Below are positions 36,114-47,185 of a stretch of 64,000 bases of DNA, in pieces. Numbering within the stretch: position 1 is the first letter of the stretch; each line of letters starts with the position of its first letter. The stretch lies in assembly GCF_002207865.1 (NCBI RefSeq), contig NZ_BDQM01000010.1, positions 1 to 64,000 on the forward strand, written 5' to 3'. The position numbers and the translations under genes were made by a program. Under the pieces are notes generated by a model, which was given only the letters and a program-made list of their open reading frames with translations, searched no databases and was not told the DNA's origin. Origin of the DNA: Colwellia marinimaniae. GTDB lineage: Bacteria; Pseudomonadota; Gammaproteobacteria; Enterobacterales; Alteromonadaceae.

Positions 36114-36410
36114 ATGAGCTTAAACAAAAAACAAATCCAACACCTTAGAGGGGTAGCACACTCTTTAAAACCAGTAGTTTTATTGGGTAATAATGGCTTA
36201 ACAGAAGCGGTTGTCGCTGAAATAGATTATGCACTTAATCACCATGAATTGATTAAAGTAAAAATCCCGACCGAGGATAAAGAAAATAAGGCCTTAATCG
36301 TCGATGCTATTTGTCGTGAAACAAACTCGACTCAAGTCCAAGTGATCGGTAAGACCCTAGTTATTTATCGCCAGAGTGATGAGCAAAAAATTAGAATCCC
36401 TAAAATTTAA
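36114..36410 (+). CDS. yhbY: Ribosome assembly RNA-binding protein YhbY (CRM domain)
   Basis: 98 residues, a single CRM domain. LNKKQIQHLRGVAHSLKPVV, then LLGNNGLTEAVVAEI, and the closing GKTLVIYRQS are typical; the GxxG-like loop is GNNG. It binds pre-50S ribosomal RNA. It is divergent from rlmE, and a terminator follows at 36441. Confidence 0.95.
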   Translation: MSLNKKQIQHLRGVAHSLKPVVLLGNNGLTEAVVAEIDYALNHHELIKVKIPTEDKENKALIVDAICRETNSTQVQVIGKTLVIYRQSDEQKIRIPKI

Positions 36411-36439
36411 TTTTCTCTTACTCAGCAATAGATACATAA

Positions 36440-36470
36440 AAAATGACAGCAATTGCTGTCATTTTTATTT
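36440..36470 (+). terminator. Terminator of yhbY
   Basis: AAATGACAGC (36441-36450) pairs with GCTGTCATTT (36455-36464) around AATT, then TTTATTT. Confidence 0.85.
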
Positions 36471-36502
36471 ATAGCAAGTAACTTAGCTTGCTTTAGATAA
36501 TT

Positions 36503-36715
36503 TTATTTTGACTCACCTCCCCCCTCATCAAGGCTATTTTCAAGAGAGGTTACCACTTTCTGAATGAGTTTTACTCGACCGGAATCAACCAAAGCTTTTC
36601 TTAATACATATTCAATTTGAGCATTAACACTGCGCAACTCATCATCCGACCAACGTTGCATTGCCGCCAAAACCTCTGGATTAATCCTAAGTGGGAAGCT
36701 TTTTTTAGCGACCAT
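36503..36715 (-). CDS. Arc-like ribbon-helix-helix protein
   Basis: 70 residues. KKSFPLRINPEVLAAMQRW forms the ribbon and first helix, and SVNAQIEYVLRKAL the second helix, matching the Arc repressor layout (RSVNxEI motif). The tail is acidic and glycine-rich. AGGAAAG precedes the ATG. It begins 24 bases after the SPFH gene stop, so the two are one operon, and it is the natural candidate to bind the three TGATATCA sites upstream of that operon. A TA-antitoxin role is possible but no toxin is next to it. Confidence 0.8.
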   Translation of the reverse strand: MVAKKSFPLRINPEVLAAMQRWSDDELRSVNAQIEYVLRKALVDSGRVKLIQKVVTSLENSLDEGGGESK

Positions 36716-36739
36716 TATCTTTCCTATTTTCCCTAAGGT

Positions 36740-37585
36740 TTAATACAAACTACCCGTATTCACCACTGGCTGCGTGCTTTTATCACTACATAAGACCACC
36801 AGTAAATTACTGACCATAGCCGCTTTTCGCTCTTCATCGAGCTCTACTATTTTCTTTTCTGATAATTGTGTCAGCGCCATCTCAACCATGCCTACAGCAC
36901 CATCAACGATCAAACGTCTAGCGGCAATAATTGCCGAGGCTTGTTGTCTTTGTAACATGGCATTGGCAATTTCTGGGGCATAGGCTAAATGGGTTATACG
37001 GGCTTCATGAACCTTAACACCCGCTTTACCTAAGCGCTGCTGTATCTCTATTTTTAAGGCTGCTGAAACTTCTTGTGGATGGCTACGTAGGGCAACGTCA
37101 TCACCTTCGTGTTGCTCATAAGGATAACTCGTCGCCATATTACGCAGTGCTGATTCACTTTGAATATTTACAAAGCTGATGTAATCATCCACTTCAAATA
37201 CCGCTTCAGCGGTATCATCTACCGACCAAACCACCACGGTGGCTATTTCAATCGGGTTACCCTGACTATCATTAACCTTCATTTGTTTTGATTCGAAGTT
37301 ACGTATGCGTAAGGAGATATTTACCCGTTTAAAGAGAGGTATTGTCCAACGTAAACCATTGGTTTTAACCGAGCCCACATAACTACCAAAAAAAGTCATC
37401 ACTTTCGCTTGATTTGGTTGCACCATAAAAAAACCTGGGCTTGCTGCCACCATAAGTATAAAGACGACTACGGTCAGCATTTCTATATTACCTGCTGCGG
37501 CTTGGCTAACAATAAAAGCTGCTGCTGCTAATAAAACAACAAAAACGCCATAACCACTGATCGAAAAACCTATTTTCTCGTTCAT
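36740..37585 (-). CDS. SPFH/band 7 membrane protein
   Basis: 281 residues. Two hydrophobic segments (about 10-30 and 34-54) anchor the N terminus. The SPFH domain spans about 55-215, with [18 protein letters not shown] at its start and [17 protein letters not shown] in its middle. A short helical C terminus contains ALTQLSEKK. Proteins of this type form large rings in flotillin-like membrane patches and often protect against envelope stress, but the exact role here is unknown. The pair with the Arc-like gene interrupts the standard greA-yhbY neighbourhood. GGGAG precedes the ATG. Confidence 0.88.
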   Translation of the reverse strand: MNEKIGFSISGYGVFVVLLAAAAFIVSQAAAGNIEMLTVVVFILMVAASPGFFMVQPNQAKVMTFFGSYVGSVKTNGLRWTIPLFKRVNISLRIRNFESKQMKVNDSQGNPIEIATVVVWSVDDTAEAVFEVDDYISFVNIQSESALRNMATSYPYEQHEGDDVALRSHPQEVSAALKIEIQQRLGKAGVKVHEARITHLAYAPEIANAMLQRQQASAIIAARRLIVDGAVGMVEMALTQLSEKKIVELDEERKAAMVSNLLVVLCSDKSTQPVVNTGSLY

Positions 37586-37610
37586 ACAAACTCCCGTTGA
37601 TATGTAAAAG

Positions 37611-37640
37611 TGATATCATTTTGATATCATTTTGATATCA
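37611..37640 (-). promoter_or_regulatory. Triple TGATATCA operator
   Basis: The 8-bp palindrome TGATATCA occurs at 37611-37618, 37622-37629 and 37633-37640, separated by TTT each time, so the period is exactly 11 bp, about one helical turn. It lies 26-55 bases upstream of the SPFH start codon. Tandem 8-bp palindromes are the kind of site that ribbon-helix-helix repressors (MetJ, Arc relatives) bind, and such a protein is encoded in this operon. Confidence 0.7.
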
Positions 37641-37704
37641 AAAAGACTACACCGACATTAAAAGATTTGCAAGGTGATTTATCAATAATCAAATAACGCT
37701 GACA

Positions 37705-37737
37705 AAAAAGCCGCAAACATTACGTTTACGGCTTTTT
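37705..37737 (-). terminator. Terminator of greA
   Basis: AAAAAGCCGCAAAC (37705-37718) and GTTTACGGCTTTTT (37724-37737) form a 14-base stem with one mismatch around five bases, with T-rich flanks on both strands. Confidence 0.85.
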
Positions 37738-37805
37738 ATTTCAATCACTATGACAGCAGCACTGCGACAATAGTAATTTGTCATTGTATTTAACAGAGCG
37801 TGTTG

Positions 37806-38282
37806 CTAGATATATTCAACCGCAATAATTTCATACTCTACTACGCCACCAGGAATAGTAATTTCAATTTCACTATCCACTTCTTTGCCAATTAAACCAC
37901 GAGCAATCGGTGAGTTTAATGAAATACGGCCAGTTTTAAAGTCAGCCTCATCATCACCAACAATTTGGTAAGTCACTTCAACTTCCGTCTCAATATTCAA
38001 TAAGGTCACTGTCGTACCAAAAACAACCTTGCCATGGTTAGGTATTGACGTTACATCAATAACTTGGGCATTACATAATCGACCTTCAATATCTTGTATA
38101 CGACCTTCACAAAAACCCTGCTCTTCTTTAGCTGCATGGTATTCTGCATTTTCTTTTAAGTCGCCATGTGCACGGGCAGTAGCAATGTCTTTTACAATAC
38201 GTGGGCGTTTTTCTGTTTTTAAAATTTTAAGCTCTGTTTGTAATTGCTCAGCACCACGAAGGGTCATTGGATATTTAATCAT
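37806..38282 (-). CDS. greA: Transcription elongation factor GreA
   Basis: 158 residues, the family length. The N-terminal coiled coil carries the acidic tip in [20 protein letters not shown] (D and E residues that reach the polymerase active site), and the C-terminal FKBP-like domain contains [11 protein letters not shown]. It stimulates cleavage of backtracked RNA. It follows carB on the same strand, separated by a hairpin. Confidence 0.97.
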   Translation of the reverse strand: MIKYPMTLRGAEQLQTELKILKTEKRPRIVKDIATARAHGDLKENAEYHAAKEEQGFCEGRIQDIEGRLCNAQVIDVTSIPNHGKVVFGTTVTLLNIETEVEVTYQIVGDDEADFKTGRISLNSPIARGLIGKEVDSEIEITIPGGVVEYEIIAVEYI

Positions 38283-38305
38283 TATTATCTTCTCATTCTA
38301 ATAAT

Positions 38306-38343
38306 AAAGGTGGTTAACCCATAAATAGGGGATAACCACCTTT
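38306..38343. terminator. Hairpin between carB and greA
   Basis: AAAGGTGGTTA (38306-38316) pairs with TAACCACCTTT (38333-38343), with ACCC and GGGG extending the stem inward. The T tail is short on both strands, so termination may be partial. Confidence 0.7.
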
Positions 38344-38387
38344 AAAAAAGTTTTAGATAAGCGTTAGCTTATTTCGGGAAAAACTAT

Positions 38388-41300
38388 TTAGAGCCTTTTG
38401 TGTAACTCTTGAATAGAGGTAACTTTACTTCTGTCATCAGCCGAATGTGCCATACAGGTAGCAAAAGCCGCGTTTAAGGTGGTGGTATAAGCCACTTTAT
38501 AACGTAAGGCGCCACGACGCAATACTTTGGAATCTTCAATGGCTTTACGGCCTTCCGTAGTATTGATGATGTAACTGTATTCGCTGTTTTTAATTCTATC
38601 TAGAATATGCGGACGTCCTTCATGCACTTTATTAACACGACGAACAGGAATACCTGCTTCACGTATAATAATTTCAGTGCCATGGGTTGCATCAATATCA
38701 TAACCTAAATCGACCATAATTCTAGCTAACTCTACTACGCGTTTTTTATCACTATCACGGACAGAAATTAACGCACGACCTGACTTAGGTACACTAACAC
38801 CCGCGCCTAAACTGGCTTTAGCGTAGGCTTCTTCAAACGTATCACCAACACCCATCACTTCACCGGTTGAGCGCATTTCAGGGCCAACGAGAGGATCGCT
38901 GCCATGGAACTTATCAAAAGGAATGACCACTTCTTTCACCGAGAAATACGGTGGAATAACTTCTTTGGTAATCCCTAGCTCTTTTAAGGTTTTACCCGCC
39001 ATTACCCGTGCGCCAATTTTAGCGAGTGGTACAGCAGTTGCTTTAGAAACAAAAGGTACGGTACGAGCCGCACGTGGGTTAACTTCAATTAAGTAAACCT
39101 TACCGTCTTTAACCGCCATTTGCGTATTCATTAAACCAACTACGCCTAATTCAAAGGCTAAAGCCGTTACTTGCTCACGCATGACATCTTGAATTTCTTG
39201 GCTTAAACTGTACGCTGGTAATGAACAAGCACTATCGCCTGAGTGTACACCCGCTTGTTCAATATGTTGCATGATACCGCCAATGACTACGTCAGTGCCG
39301 TCACAAATCAGGTCAATATCAACTTCAATCGCATCATCAAGGAAGCGATCAAGTAATATTGGCGCATCATTAGAAACACTTACCGCTTCCGTCATATAAC
39401 GACGTAAATCTTCTAGGTCATAGACGATTTCCATGGCGCGACCACCGAGTACATACGATGGACGTACTACTAATGGGAAACCGATACCTTCAGCTTTTGC
39501 CATGGCTTCCTCTACTGAGGTAACCGTGGCATTGTCAGGTTGTAATAAACCTAAACGCTCAACCGCTTGTTGAAAACGTTCTCTGTCTTCTGCTCGGTCA
39601 ATAGCATCTGGTGAAGTACCAATAATAGGTACACCTGCCTCTTCAAGTGCTCGTGCCAATTTAAGCGGTGTTTGACCACCATATTGCACGATAACACCTA
39701 CGGGTTTTTCAATACGGACAATTTCAAGTACATCTTCAAAGGTGATTGACTCGAAATATAGTCTATCTGAGGTATCGTAATCGGTAGAGACAGTTTCAGG
39801 GTTACAGTTAACCATAATGGTTTCATAACCGTCTTCACGAAGTGCTAATGCCGCGTGAACACAACAATAATCAAACTCAATACCTTGGCCAATACGGTTA
39901 GGTCCGCCACCTAGGATCATGATTTTTTTATTATTCGTTGGATTGGCTTCACATTCTTCATCATAGGTTGAATACATGTAAGCGGTATCAGAGCTAAACT
40001 CAGCCGCACAAGTATCCACACGCTTGTATACTGGGTAAATATTCGCCGCGTGACGTTTTTTACGCACTTCGGCTTCAGAGACACCAATCAAGTCAGCTAA
40101 ACGAGAATCGGCAAAACCTTTACGCTTAAGTTTACGTATGTATTCTGGGGTTAAATTAGTTAAACCACCCTCAGCGACTTTGGCTTCATCTAGAATAATG
40201 TCTTCAATTTGTACTAAGAACCAACGGTCAACCTTAGTTAAATTATAAACTTCATCTACCGTTAAACCTAAACGGAAAGCATCACCTATATACCAAATTC
40301 GGTCAGCGCCCGCTTCTTGCAATTCATGCATGATTTTAGTTTTGGCGCCTGGCTGAGTCACATCAACAATCGAATCAAAGCCATTGACGCCAACTTCTAA
40401 ACCGCGTAATGCTTTTTGCATTGATTCTTGCATGTTACGGCCAATCGCCATCACTTCACCAACCGATTTCATTTGTGTGGTTAGACGGTCTTCACAACCG
40501 GCAAATTTTTCAAAGTTAAAACGTGGGATCTTAGTTACCACGTAATCGATAGTCGGTTCAAATGATGCTGGTGTTTTACCACCGGTAATATCATTGCTTA
40601 GTTCATCTAAGGTGTAACCTACCGCTAGCTTAGCTGCGATTTTAGCAATAGGGAAACCTGTTGCTTTAGAAGCTAATGCCGATGAACGAGAAACGCGTGG
40701 GTTCATTTCAATAATAACCATACGACCGGTATCTGGACAGATACCAAATTGTACGTTTGAGCCACCTGTTTCCACACCAATTTCACGCAATACTGCCAAA
40801 GAGGCATTACGCATGATTTGGTATTCTTTATCGGTTAAGGTTTGCGCAGGCGCAACTGTGATTGAATCACCGGTATGAATGCCCATAGGGTCGAAGTTTT
40901 CAATCGAACAAACAATGATACAGTTATCATTTTTGTCACGAACCACTTCCATTTCATATTCTTTCCAACCAATCAAAGATTCATCAATCAATAATTCAGT
41001 GGTAGGTGATAAATCTAAACCTCGGGTACAGATTTCCTCAAATTCTTCAGTGTTATACGCGATTCCGCCACCTGAACCACCCATGGTGAATGACGGACGT
41101 ATGATACAAGGAAAACCTAAATGCTTAACCGCTGCATGCGCTTCTTCAATGGTATGGACAATTTCAGCACGCGGGGTATCTAAACCAATGGCTTTCATCG
41201 CTTTATCAAAACGACTTCTGTTTTCTGCTTTATCAATGGCATCGGCAGATGCGCCGATCATTTCAACATTAAACTCTTTTAATACACCTTTGGCTTCAAG

Positions 41301-41603
41301 CTCTAAAGCACAGTTTAATGCAGTTTGACCACCCATAGTCGGTAAAAGCGCACATGGACGTTCTTTTTCAATAATTTTACGCACTACTTCCCAGTGAATG
41401 GGTTCGATGTAAGTCGCATCCGCCATATCTGGGTCGGTCATAATTGTTGCTGGGTTAGAGTTAACTAAAATAACTCGGTAACCTTCTTCACGAAGTGCTT
41501 TACATGCTTGTGCACCAGAATAATCAAATTCACAGGCCTGGCCAATAACAATTGGACCAGCACCTAAGATCAAGATACTTTTTATATCTGTACGTTTTCC
41601 CAT
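38388..41603 (-). CDS. carB: Carbamoyl phosphate synthase large subunit
   Basis: 1071 residues, full length. Two homologous ATP-grasp halves are visible (starting at [20 protein letters not shown] and [17 protein letters not shown]), followed by an MGS-like allosteric domain at about 940-1071. It makes carbamoyl phosphate from bicarbonate, ATP and ammonia delivered from CarA, feeding arginine and pyrimidine synthesis. It lies 35 bases downstream of carA. Confidence 0.98.
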   Translation of the reverse strand: MGKRTDIKSILILGAGPIVIGQACEFDYSGAQACKALREEGYRVILVNSNPATIMTDPDMADATYIEPIHWEVVRKIIEKERPCALLPTMGGQTALNCALELEAKGVLKEFNVEMIGASADAIDKAENRSRFDKAMKAIGLDTPRAEIVHTIEEAHAAVKHLGFPCIIRPSFTMGGSGGGIAYNTEEFEEICTRGLDLSPTTELLIDESLIGWKEYEMEVVRDKNDNCIIVCSIENFDPMGIHTGDSITVAPAQTLTDKEYQIMRNASLAVLREIGVETGGSNVQFGICPDTGRMVIIEMNPRVSRSSALASKATGFPIAKIAAKLAVGYTLDELSNDITGGKTPASFEPTIDYVVTKIPRFNFEKFAGCEDRLTTQMKSVGEVMAIGRNMQESMQKALRGLEVGVNGFDSIVDVTQPGAKTKIMHELQEAGADRIWYIGDAFRLGLTVDEVYNLTKVDRWFLVQIEDIILDEAKVAEGGLTNLTPEYIRKLKRKGFADSRLADLIGVSEAEVRKKRHAANIYPVYKRVDTCAAEFSSDTAYMYSTYDEECEANPTNNKKIMILGGGPNRIGQGIEFDYCCVHAALALREDGYETIMVNCNPETVSTDYDTSDRLYFESITFEDVLEIVRIEKPVGVIVQYGGQTPLKLARALEEAGVPIIGTSPDAIDRAEDRERFQQAVERLGLLQPDNATVTSVEEAMAKAEGIGFPLVVRPSYVLGGRAMEIVYDLEDLRRYMTEAVSVSNDAPILLDRFLDDAIEVDIDLICDGTDVVIGGIMQHIEQAGVHSGDSACSLPAYSLSQEIQDVMREQVTALAFELGVVGLMNTQMAVKDGKVYLIEVNPRAARTVPFVSKATAVPLAKIGARVMAGKTLKELGITKEVIPPYFSVKEVVIPFDKFHGSDPLVGPEMRSTGEVMGVGDTFEEAYAKASLGAGVSVPKSGRALISVRDSDKKRVVELARIMVDLGYDIDATHGTEIIIREAGIPVRRVNKVHEGRPHILDRIKNSEYSYIINTTEGRKAIEDSKVLRRGALRYKVAYTTTLNAAFATCMAHSADDRSKVTSIQELHKRL

Positions 41604-41638
41604 TTCTTTCTCTCTTATCTTATCTTATCTGTAGGGGC

Positions 41639-42808
41639 TTAAGCTTGGCTTGCTTTATAGGTTTTAATTAAATCAATAAAATGGTCAAACAACGGTGCGG
41701 CATCTGTTGGGCCTGGGCTTGCTTCTGGGTGACCTTGGAAGCTAAACGCCGGTTTGTCGGTGCGATGCATACCTTGTAAAGAATCATCAAATAATGATTT
41801 ATGAGTAATTCTTAAGTTACTTGGTAAACTTTCTTCATCAACGGCAAAACCATGGTTTTGTGAAGTGATCATGACCACGTCACGAGCGAAATCTTTCACC
41901 GGGTGGTTAGCACCATGATGACCGAACTTCATTTTGATAGTCTTTGCGCCACTTGCTAAGCCAAGTAATTGATGACCTAAACAAATACCAAATAATGGAA
42001 TTTCTGTTTCTAAGAAGGTTTTAATTGCCGTGATAGCATAGTCACATGGCTCGGGGTCACCTGGACCATTAGATAAGAAGATACCATCTGGATTCATGGC
42101 AAGTACTTCACTTGCTGGTGTTTGTGCTGGTACCACAGTTAATTTACATCCACGGTCAACTAACATACGTAAGATATTTCTTTTCGCGCCAAAATCGTAA
42201 GCGACAACATGAAACTCAACTTTTTCTGGTTTAGTGAAGCCAGTGCCGCCGTCTTTACCACCGGTAAGTGACCAACTACCTTCCGTCCACTGGTATTGTT
42301 CTTTCGTTGAAACCACTTTAGCTAAATCCATACCTTTAAGGCCTGGAAATGCTTTTGCTTGGGAAAGTGCCGCGGTATATTGGCTATCATCGTTAACATC
42401 ATCAAGTGTTAAAACACAGCCATTTTGAGCACCTTTCTCCCGTAAAATGCGCGTTAATTTACGGGTATCAATCTCGGCGATACCTAAGATGTTATGAGCA
42501 ATTAAATAATCACTTAAACTCTGTTCATTTCGAAAGTTACTAGCCATTAGAGGCAAGTCGCGGATAACCAGGCCTTTAGCAACAATGCTATCAGACTCTT
42601 TATCTTCGCTATTAGTACCGGTATTCCCAATATGTGGGTAAGTCAGGGTAATAATTTGCTCTGCATATGATGGGTCGGTAAGAATTTCCTGATAACCTGT
42701 CATTGCGGTGTTAAAAACCACCTCACCAACAGCCGACCCTTGTGCACCAATTGCGATGCCTTTAAAAACAGTGCCGTCTTCAAGCACTAAAATAGCAGAT
42801 GTAGCCAA
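41639..42808 (-). CDS. carA: Carbamoyl phosphate synthase small subunit
   Basis: 389 residues from a TTG at 42808 that follows GGAGG by five bases and gives [11 protein letters not shown], matching the N terminus of other CarA proteins; a longer TTG frame overlaps the ribosome binding site. The class I glutaminase has the nucleophile Cys in [11 protein letters not shown] and the His-Glu pair in [10 protein letters not shown]. It hydrolyses glutamine and passes ammonia to CarB. The 286 bases upstream contain an AT-rich leader where arginine/pyrimidine control would be expected; I could not define a promoter. Confidence 0.97.
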   Translation of the reverse strand: MATSAILVLEDGTVFKGIAIGAQGSAVGEVVFNTAMTGYQEILTDPSYAEQIITLTYPHIGNTGTNSEDKESDSIVAKGLVIRDLPLMASNFRNEQSLSDYLIAHNILGIAEIDTRKLTRILREKGAQNGCVLTLDDVNDDSQYTAALSQAKAFPGLKGMDLAKVVSTKEQYQWTEGSWSLTGGKDGGTGFTKPEKVEFHVVAYDFGAKRNILRMLVDRGCKLTVVPAQTPASEVLAMNPDGIFLSNGPGDPEPCDYAITAIKTFLETEIPLFGICLGHQLLGLASGAKTIKMKFGHHGANHPVKDFARDVVMITSQNHGFAVDEESLPSNLRITHKSLFDDSLQGMHRTDKPAFSFQGHPEASPGPTDAAPLFDHFIDLIKTYKASQA

Positions 42809-43094
42809 TGTAACCTCCAAAGAAGAAATAAACGTAAACGCGCATATAACAGCAAGTGCTCCGTGCCTTTGCCCAGTACTTCCTGTATAAAAAAGGGTGT
42901 CAAAAGCAGATTTTTCGCTAAACTTTTGACAAAATCCACTTATTTTACGCTTGTGTTCTAGTTTCGTCTAGTAATAAATTATAAAAAGTCAGCCTTTTCT
43001 AGGTTTTCCTAGCTTTTAATAGCCAAAGGGCTAAAAAGACATCTTATCTCTGATAATACCTTGCTGATACTTAACGAATAGTTCGTTAGCAGTA

Positions 43095-43901
43095 TTAGTC
43101 TTTTAAACCCAGTACGTCTTGCATATCATAAAAACCAACATTGGCATCGTGTAACCAAAACGCCGCACGCATAGCCCCTAGCGCAAAGGTCATCCGAGAG
43201 CTCGCTTTATGGGTAATTTCAAGACGCTCACCAAGATCGGCAAAAATAACGGTATGTTCACCAACGATGTCGCCGGCTCTAATGGTGGCAAAACCAATGG
43301 TTTCTCTATCTCGTTCACCGGTAATACCTTCACGACCATAAACAGCAACTTTATTTAAATCACGCCCTAGCGTATCGGCAATAACTTGCCCCATTTTTAT
43401 CGCAGTGCCCGATGGTGCATCTTTCTTGAATCTATGATGCGCCTCAAAAATTTCAATATCAGTATAGTCGCCGATTGCTTTAGCGGTAATTTGTAACAAT
43501 TTCAACATTAAATTAACGCCAACTGATGTATTAGGCGCTAAAATCACTGGCATGGTTTTACCCGCAAGTTCAATAACTTGTACTTGCTCAGTAGAAAACC
43601 CTGTAGTACCGATAACTAAAGACTTTTTATTTTCGTTACACCAAGTAAGGTTTTCTAGGCTGGTTTCGATCGAGGTAAAATCAATGAAAACATCGGCAGC
43701 AGCCAGTTGCGATAATTGTGTTGAAGTTTTAATACCGATTGCGCCAATTCCCGCCAATTCGCCTAAATCAAAATCGACAAAAGATGAACTAGTACGGACG
43801 CTGCCACCAACCAATTCAATACTTGCATGCTCATGAGCTGCCTGAATTAAATTACGGCCCATACGACCACTACAACCTAAAATAGCTACTTTTACTTTCA
43901 T
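43095..43901 (-). CDS. dapB: 4-hydroxy-tetrahydrodipicolinate reductase
   Basis: 268 residues. NAD(P) site [11 protein letters not shown] near the N terminus, [21 protein letters not shown], the catalytic [15 protein letters not shown] block and the final [10 protein letters not shown] are all typical. It reduces the DapA product in lysine and diaminopimelate synthesis. It stands upstream of carAB, a conserved placement, although dnaK-dnaJ, often next in line, are not here. Confidence 0.97.
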   Translation of the reverse strand: MKVKVAILGCSGRMGRNLIQAAHEHASIELVGGSVRTSSSFVDFDLGELAGIGAIGIKTSTQLSQLAAADVFIDFTSIETSLENLTWCNENKKSLVIGTTGFSTEQVQVIELAGKTMPVILAPNTSVGVNLMLKLLQITAKAIGDYTDIEIFEAHHRFKKDAPSGTAIKMGQVIADTLGRDLNKVAVYGREGITGERDRETIGFATIRAGDIVGEHTVIFADLGERLEITHKASSRMTFALGAMRAAFWLHDANVGFYDMQDVLGLKD

Positions 43902-44006
43902 ATTTTTCTCTATTGTTATTAAGGTAATCGCGGAAAACCGCCGATAAATATTAATTAAAGTGTGACTAGCTACTTAGTTAAACGCACTATTCACTGCGCA
44001 GCGATA

Positions 44007-44426
44007 TCACCAAGAAAGTGGCTCCGCTAAGGTTAACGAGCTGTCAAGTTCATGAGAAACAACATTCACTATTTTTAATGTCCCCTCATGATCTAACACA
44101 TGATAAATAGCGGTAAAGTCGGCAAAGACTTGCCCCTGGCCATCGATAAAATCCCAATCTATGCACACTAAATATAACTGTTTACTCACTTGCATAAAAG
44201 AAGCTTGCTTGGCAATAATATTACTGGTGCAAGCGTCTTTAAGCTGAGTAAAAATAGTAGAAAATTCTTGCTGACAATCGGCTTGACTGGCGAGCAGTAC
44301 TATTTTATCAGGTGTATTTAGTGTGCATGGTAAGTGATAACAACCGCTCACCCCTTCAATATCACAGTGTAAAAATGCATTTTGATAGCGTTTAAAAAGC
44401 TGCTGTAATCTGATAGAAATCTGCAT
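44007..44426 (-). CDS. NTF2/SnoaL-like protein, unknown function
   Basis: 139 residues with the helix-then-curved-sheet pattern of the NTF2-like fold (RLQQLFKRYQNAFLHCDIEG at the start, then strands SKQLYLVCIDWDF and TAIYHVLDHEG). Such proteins serve as small enzymes or binding domains; no catalytic residues can be named. It lies about 100 bases from dapB and the two may be co-transcribed. The call is a fold impression. Confidence 0.65.
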   Translation of the reverse strand: MQISIRLQQLFKRYQNAFLHCDIEGVSGCYHLPCTLNTPDKIVLLASQADCQQEFSTIFTQLKDACTSNIIAKQASFMQVSKQLYLVCIDWDFIDGQGQVFADFTAIYHVLDHEGTLKIVNVVSHELDSSLTLAEPLSW

Positions 44427-44490
44427 AAAACCCTCACTCTTGCTGGTTGAAATGAACCAAATTGTGTTGCTGCAACTTGTTTTAGCTTAA

Positions 44491-44515
44491 AAAAAAGCCC
44501 TCAATTGAGGGCTTT
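44491..44515 (-). terminator. Terminator of fklB
   Basis: A perfect palindrome AAAGCCCTCAA/TTGAGGGCTTT spans 44494-44515, preceded on the + strand by a run of A, which is a U-run on the minus transcript. Confidence 0.88.
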
Positions 44516-44531
44516 CATTATAATACGATAT

Positions 44532-45143
44532 TTACTTGATGCTTAATAATTCAACTTCAAATACTAACGTAGCATAAGCAGGAATACTACCTTGTGAACC
44601 GCGTTCACCGTAAGCTAAATCATAAGGAATAGTTAATTTCCACTTGCTACCTTCAGTCATTAACTGTAATGCTTCAGTCCAACCAGCAATAACGCCTTTT
44701 ACAGGGAACTCAGCCGGTTGGCCACGGTCAACTGAACTATCAAAGACATCACCGTTAGTAAATGTACCGTGATAATGCACAGATACAGTGCTATCTGCTG
44801 ATGGCTTTTCGCCTTCACCTGTTACTAATACTTCGTATTGTAAACCAGACTCAGTAACCGTCACTTCATCACGTTTAGCATTTTCGGCTAAGAATTTTTC
44901 GCCTTCAGCTGAAGCTTCTTTAGCAACTGCTTGTTCTTGCTCTTCTATTTTTTTAGAAACCACAGAAAAAGCTTCGTTTAGGTCTTCATCTGAAACTTGG
45001 CTAGTAGCATCAGCTAATGCATCAGAGATACCCGCTTGTACCGCAGTGATATCAAAATCTTTAAAAGGGTTGTTGCGAAGTTGGTCACCTAATTGACGAC
45101 CTACGCCATAGCTAACACGTTGTTCAGTAGTATCAAAATTCAT
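44532..45143 (-). CDS. fklB: FKBP-type peptidyl-prolyl isomerase (FklB-like)
   Basis: 203 residues. The N-terminal helical dimerisation domain (about 1-95, FKBP_N) is followed by the FKBP catalytic domain (about 110-203) with VSVHYHGTFTNGDVFDSS, FPVKGVIAGWTEAL and IPYDLAYGERG. There is no signal peptide, so it is the cytoplasmic 22 kDa type rather than periplasmic FkpA. It speeds proline isomerisation in folding proteins. A terminator follows. Confidence 0.93.
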   Translation of the reverse strand: MNFDTTEQRVSYGVGRQLGDQLRNNPFKDFDITAVQAGISDALADATSQVSDEDLNEAFSVVSKKIEEQEQAVAKEASAEGEKFLAENAKRDEVTVTESGLQYEVLVTGEGEKPSADSTVSVHYHGTFTNGDVFDSSVDRGQPAEFPVKGVIAGWTEALQLMTEGSKWKLTIPYDLAYGERGSQGSIPAYATLVFEVELLSIK

Positions 45144-45364
45144 CGGTATATAAACTCCAGACTATCAGTAGTCTTTAAAATGATTAATTTGTTTTAAACG
45201 CTTAATTAAAACTTATGATTAAAGTAAGCAAAATTAATCGAAGGTTTAAAAATTAGCGCGATTCTAGCATAAAAGCTCTAATGCGAACAACTTGAAATTA
45301 GCGCGTAACAAGAGTAACGCCCTCTATTTTTGAGCTCTAGATATGAAGCTAATCATCGCAGTTG

Positions 45365-45401
45365 AAAATAAAAAGCTAGTAACTTGATGTTACTAGCTTT
45401 T
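45365..45401 (-). terminator. Terminator of putP
   Basis: AAAAGCTAGTAAC (45371-45383) and GTTACTAGCTTTT (45389-45401) form a perfect 13-bp stem, with a T-rich tail on the minus strand. Confidence 0.88.
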
Positions 45402-45433
45402 CAAATTACATGGGTTCTTAAAAAAGGGGTAAC

Positions 45434-46921
45434 TTATTTATGATGCGTTAACATTTCATCAAAGGTAATCGTTATTTGCTCTTCCACCTTAGGGGAGAGT
45501 TTACTGACCAGATAAATAGCCAATGAACAAACCACAAAACCTGGCACTATTTCATACATAAGTGCACTAAGTGTTTGGCCATTGATGGTAATAGGTGCAT
45601 AAATCCAGATAAGCACGGTTACCGCACCACTGACTATGCCGGCTAATGCGCCATTTCGCGTCATACCTTTCCAATATAAACAGCCAATAACAACAGGACC
45701 AAACGCGGCACCAAAACCGGCCCAAGCATTACTGACTAAACTGAGAATACTACTATCACGGTCATAAGCTAAATAAATAGCCACTAATGCCACCAGAAAA
45801 ACTGAAATCCTACCCACTAATACCAGTTGTTTTTCACTGGCATCTTGATGTAAAAAGGCTTGATAAAAGTCGCCGGTAAGCGAGCTAGAAGTCACCAGTA
45901 ACTGTGAAGAGATAGTACTCATTATTGCCGCTAGTATTGCAGCCAATAAAAAACCTGCAATGAGTGGGCTAAAGAGTAACTGTGATAAAACAATAAAAAT
46001 GGTTTCGGGATCATCTAGCTTTATCCCTGTTTTAGCCACATAAGCAATACCGGCGAAACCTGTTGCCATCGCGCCAATAATCGCAACTATCATCCAAGTC
46101 ATACCAATACGACGCGCGGTTGGCATATCTTTAACACTACGAATAGCCATAAAACGCACAATAATATGCGGCTGGCCAAAATAACCTAAGCCCCAAGCCA
46201 TAGCGGAAATAATACCAAGAGCACTAACGCCGCTAAAAACATTTAATAGCTCAGGGTTTATCGCGGCAATAGTGTTTTGCATTTCGGCTATGCCGCCAAC
46301 TGCATTTATCGTAACAATAGGCACTAATACTAAGGCGACAAACATAATACAGCCCTGAACAAAGTCGGTTAAACTTACCGCTAAAAAACCGCCAAATAAG
46401 GTATAAGCAACCACCACACCAGCGGTAACATATAAACCGACTTCGTAATTTAAACCAAAAGAGCTTTCAAATAATTTACCGCCAGCAACAAGACCGCTAG
46501 AGGTATATAAGGTAAAAAATACCACGATGACCAGAGAGGATACTATGCGTAATAAGCGGGATTTGTCATTGAAACGATTTTCAAAAAAATCAGGTAAGGT
46601 AATTGAGTCATTCGCTATTTCGGTATAGGTTCTTAAGCGTGGCGCGACCACTACGTAATTAAGAAACGCACCGATAACTAAGCCAATAGCAATCCAAATA
46701 CTACTCAGGCCACTAATATACATAGCGCCGGGTAAACCCATCAACATCCAACCACTCATATCAGAAGCGCCCGCCGACAATGCTGCAACACTTGGCGATA
46801 AACTGCGGCCACCTAACATATAACCGGCAACATCACTGGTTGATTTTTTGTAAGCGTATAACCCAATTAAGATCATGACGACAAAATAAAGTGCTAACGA
46901 AATTAAAGTACCTAGAGCCAA
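45434..46921 (-). CDS. putP: Sodium/proline symporter
   Basis: 495 residues of the sodium:solute symporter family, with about thirteen membrane segments. SAGASDMSGWMLMGLPGAMY near residue 50 is the PutP-type sodium site, and GLGYFGQPHIIVRFMAI near residue 245 is the family signature. It imports proline using sodium. The frame opens with TTG preceded by AGGT at eight bases, with no better ATG. No putA is in the window. Confidence 0.93.
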   Translation of the reverse strand: MALGTLISLALYFVVMILIGLYAYKKSTSDVAGYMLGGRSLSPSVAALSAGASDMSGWMLMGLPGAMYISGLSSIWIAIGLVIGAFLNYVVVAPRLRTYTEIANDSITLPDFFENRFNDKSRLLRIVSSLVIVVFFTLYTSSGLVAGGKLFESSFGLNYEVGLYVTAGVVVAYTLFGGFLAVSLTDFVQGCIMFVALVLVPIVTINAVGGIAEMQNTIAAINPELLNVFSGVSALGIISAMAWGLGYFGQPHIIVRFMAIRSVKDMPTARRIGMTWMIVAIIGAMATGFAGIAYVAKTGIKLDDPETIFIVLSQLLFSPLIAGFLLAAILAAIMSTISSQLLVTSSSLTGDFYQAFLHQDASEKQLVLVGRISVFLVALVAIYLAYDRDSSILSLVSNAWAGFGAAFGPVVIGCLYWKGMTRNGALAGIVSGAVTVLIWIYAPITINGQTLSALMYEIVPGFVVCSLAIYLVSKLSPKVEEQITITFDEMLTHHK

Positions 46922-47185
46922 AGTAATTACCTGTAATATGTAAAGTTGTTAATCAGTAAGCTCGCTAACCTAGCAAAAATGACGGCATAAATAAACCTTA
47001 GTCAAGTAAGTGAATCTAGTCCTAAACTATCGCGAATGTAAACTGCTAACGTTAATGACAGGTAAATAAGAAGAAAAATACCGCTAAAAACGTAAACTAA
47101 TTCAAAAAACTAATGCAAAAAAAACCGCTATACCATATATTTAATAGTAATTAACCTATAGAGCCTGAGCTAGTTAACGACATTT

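Noticed and set aside
42821..43094. PurR/ArgR sites in the carA leader
   Set aside because: A partial likeness to a PurR box near 42835 is too weak to claim by eye, and no ArgR box pair was clear.
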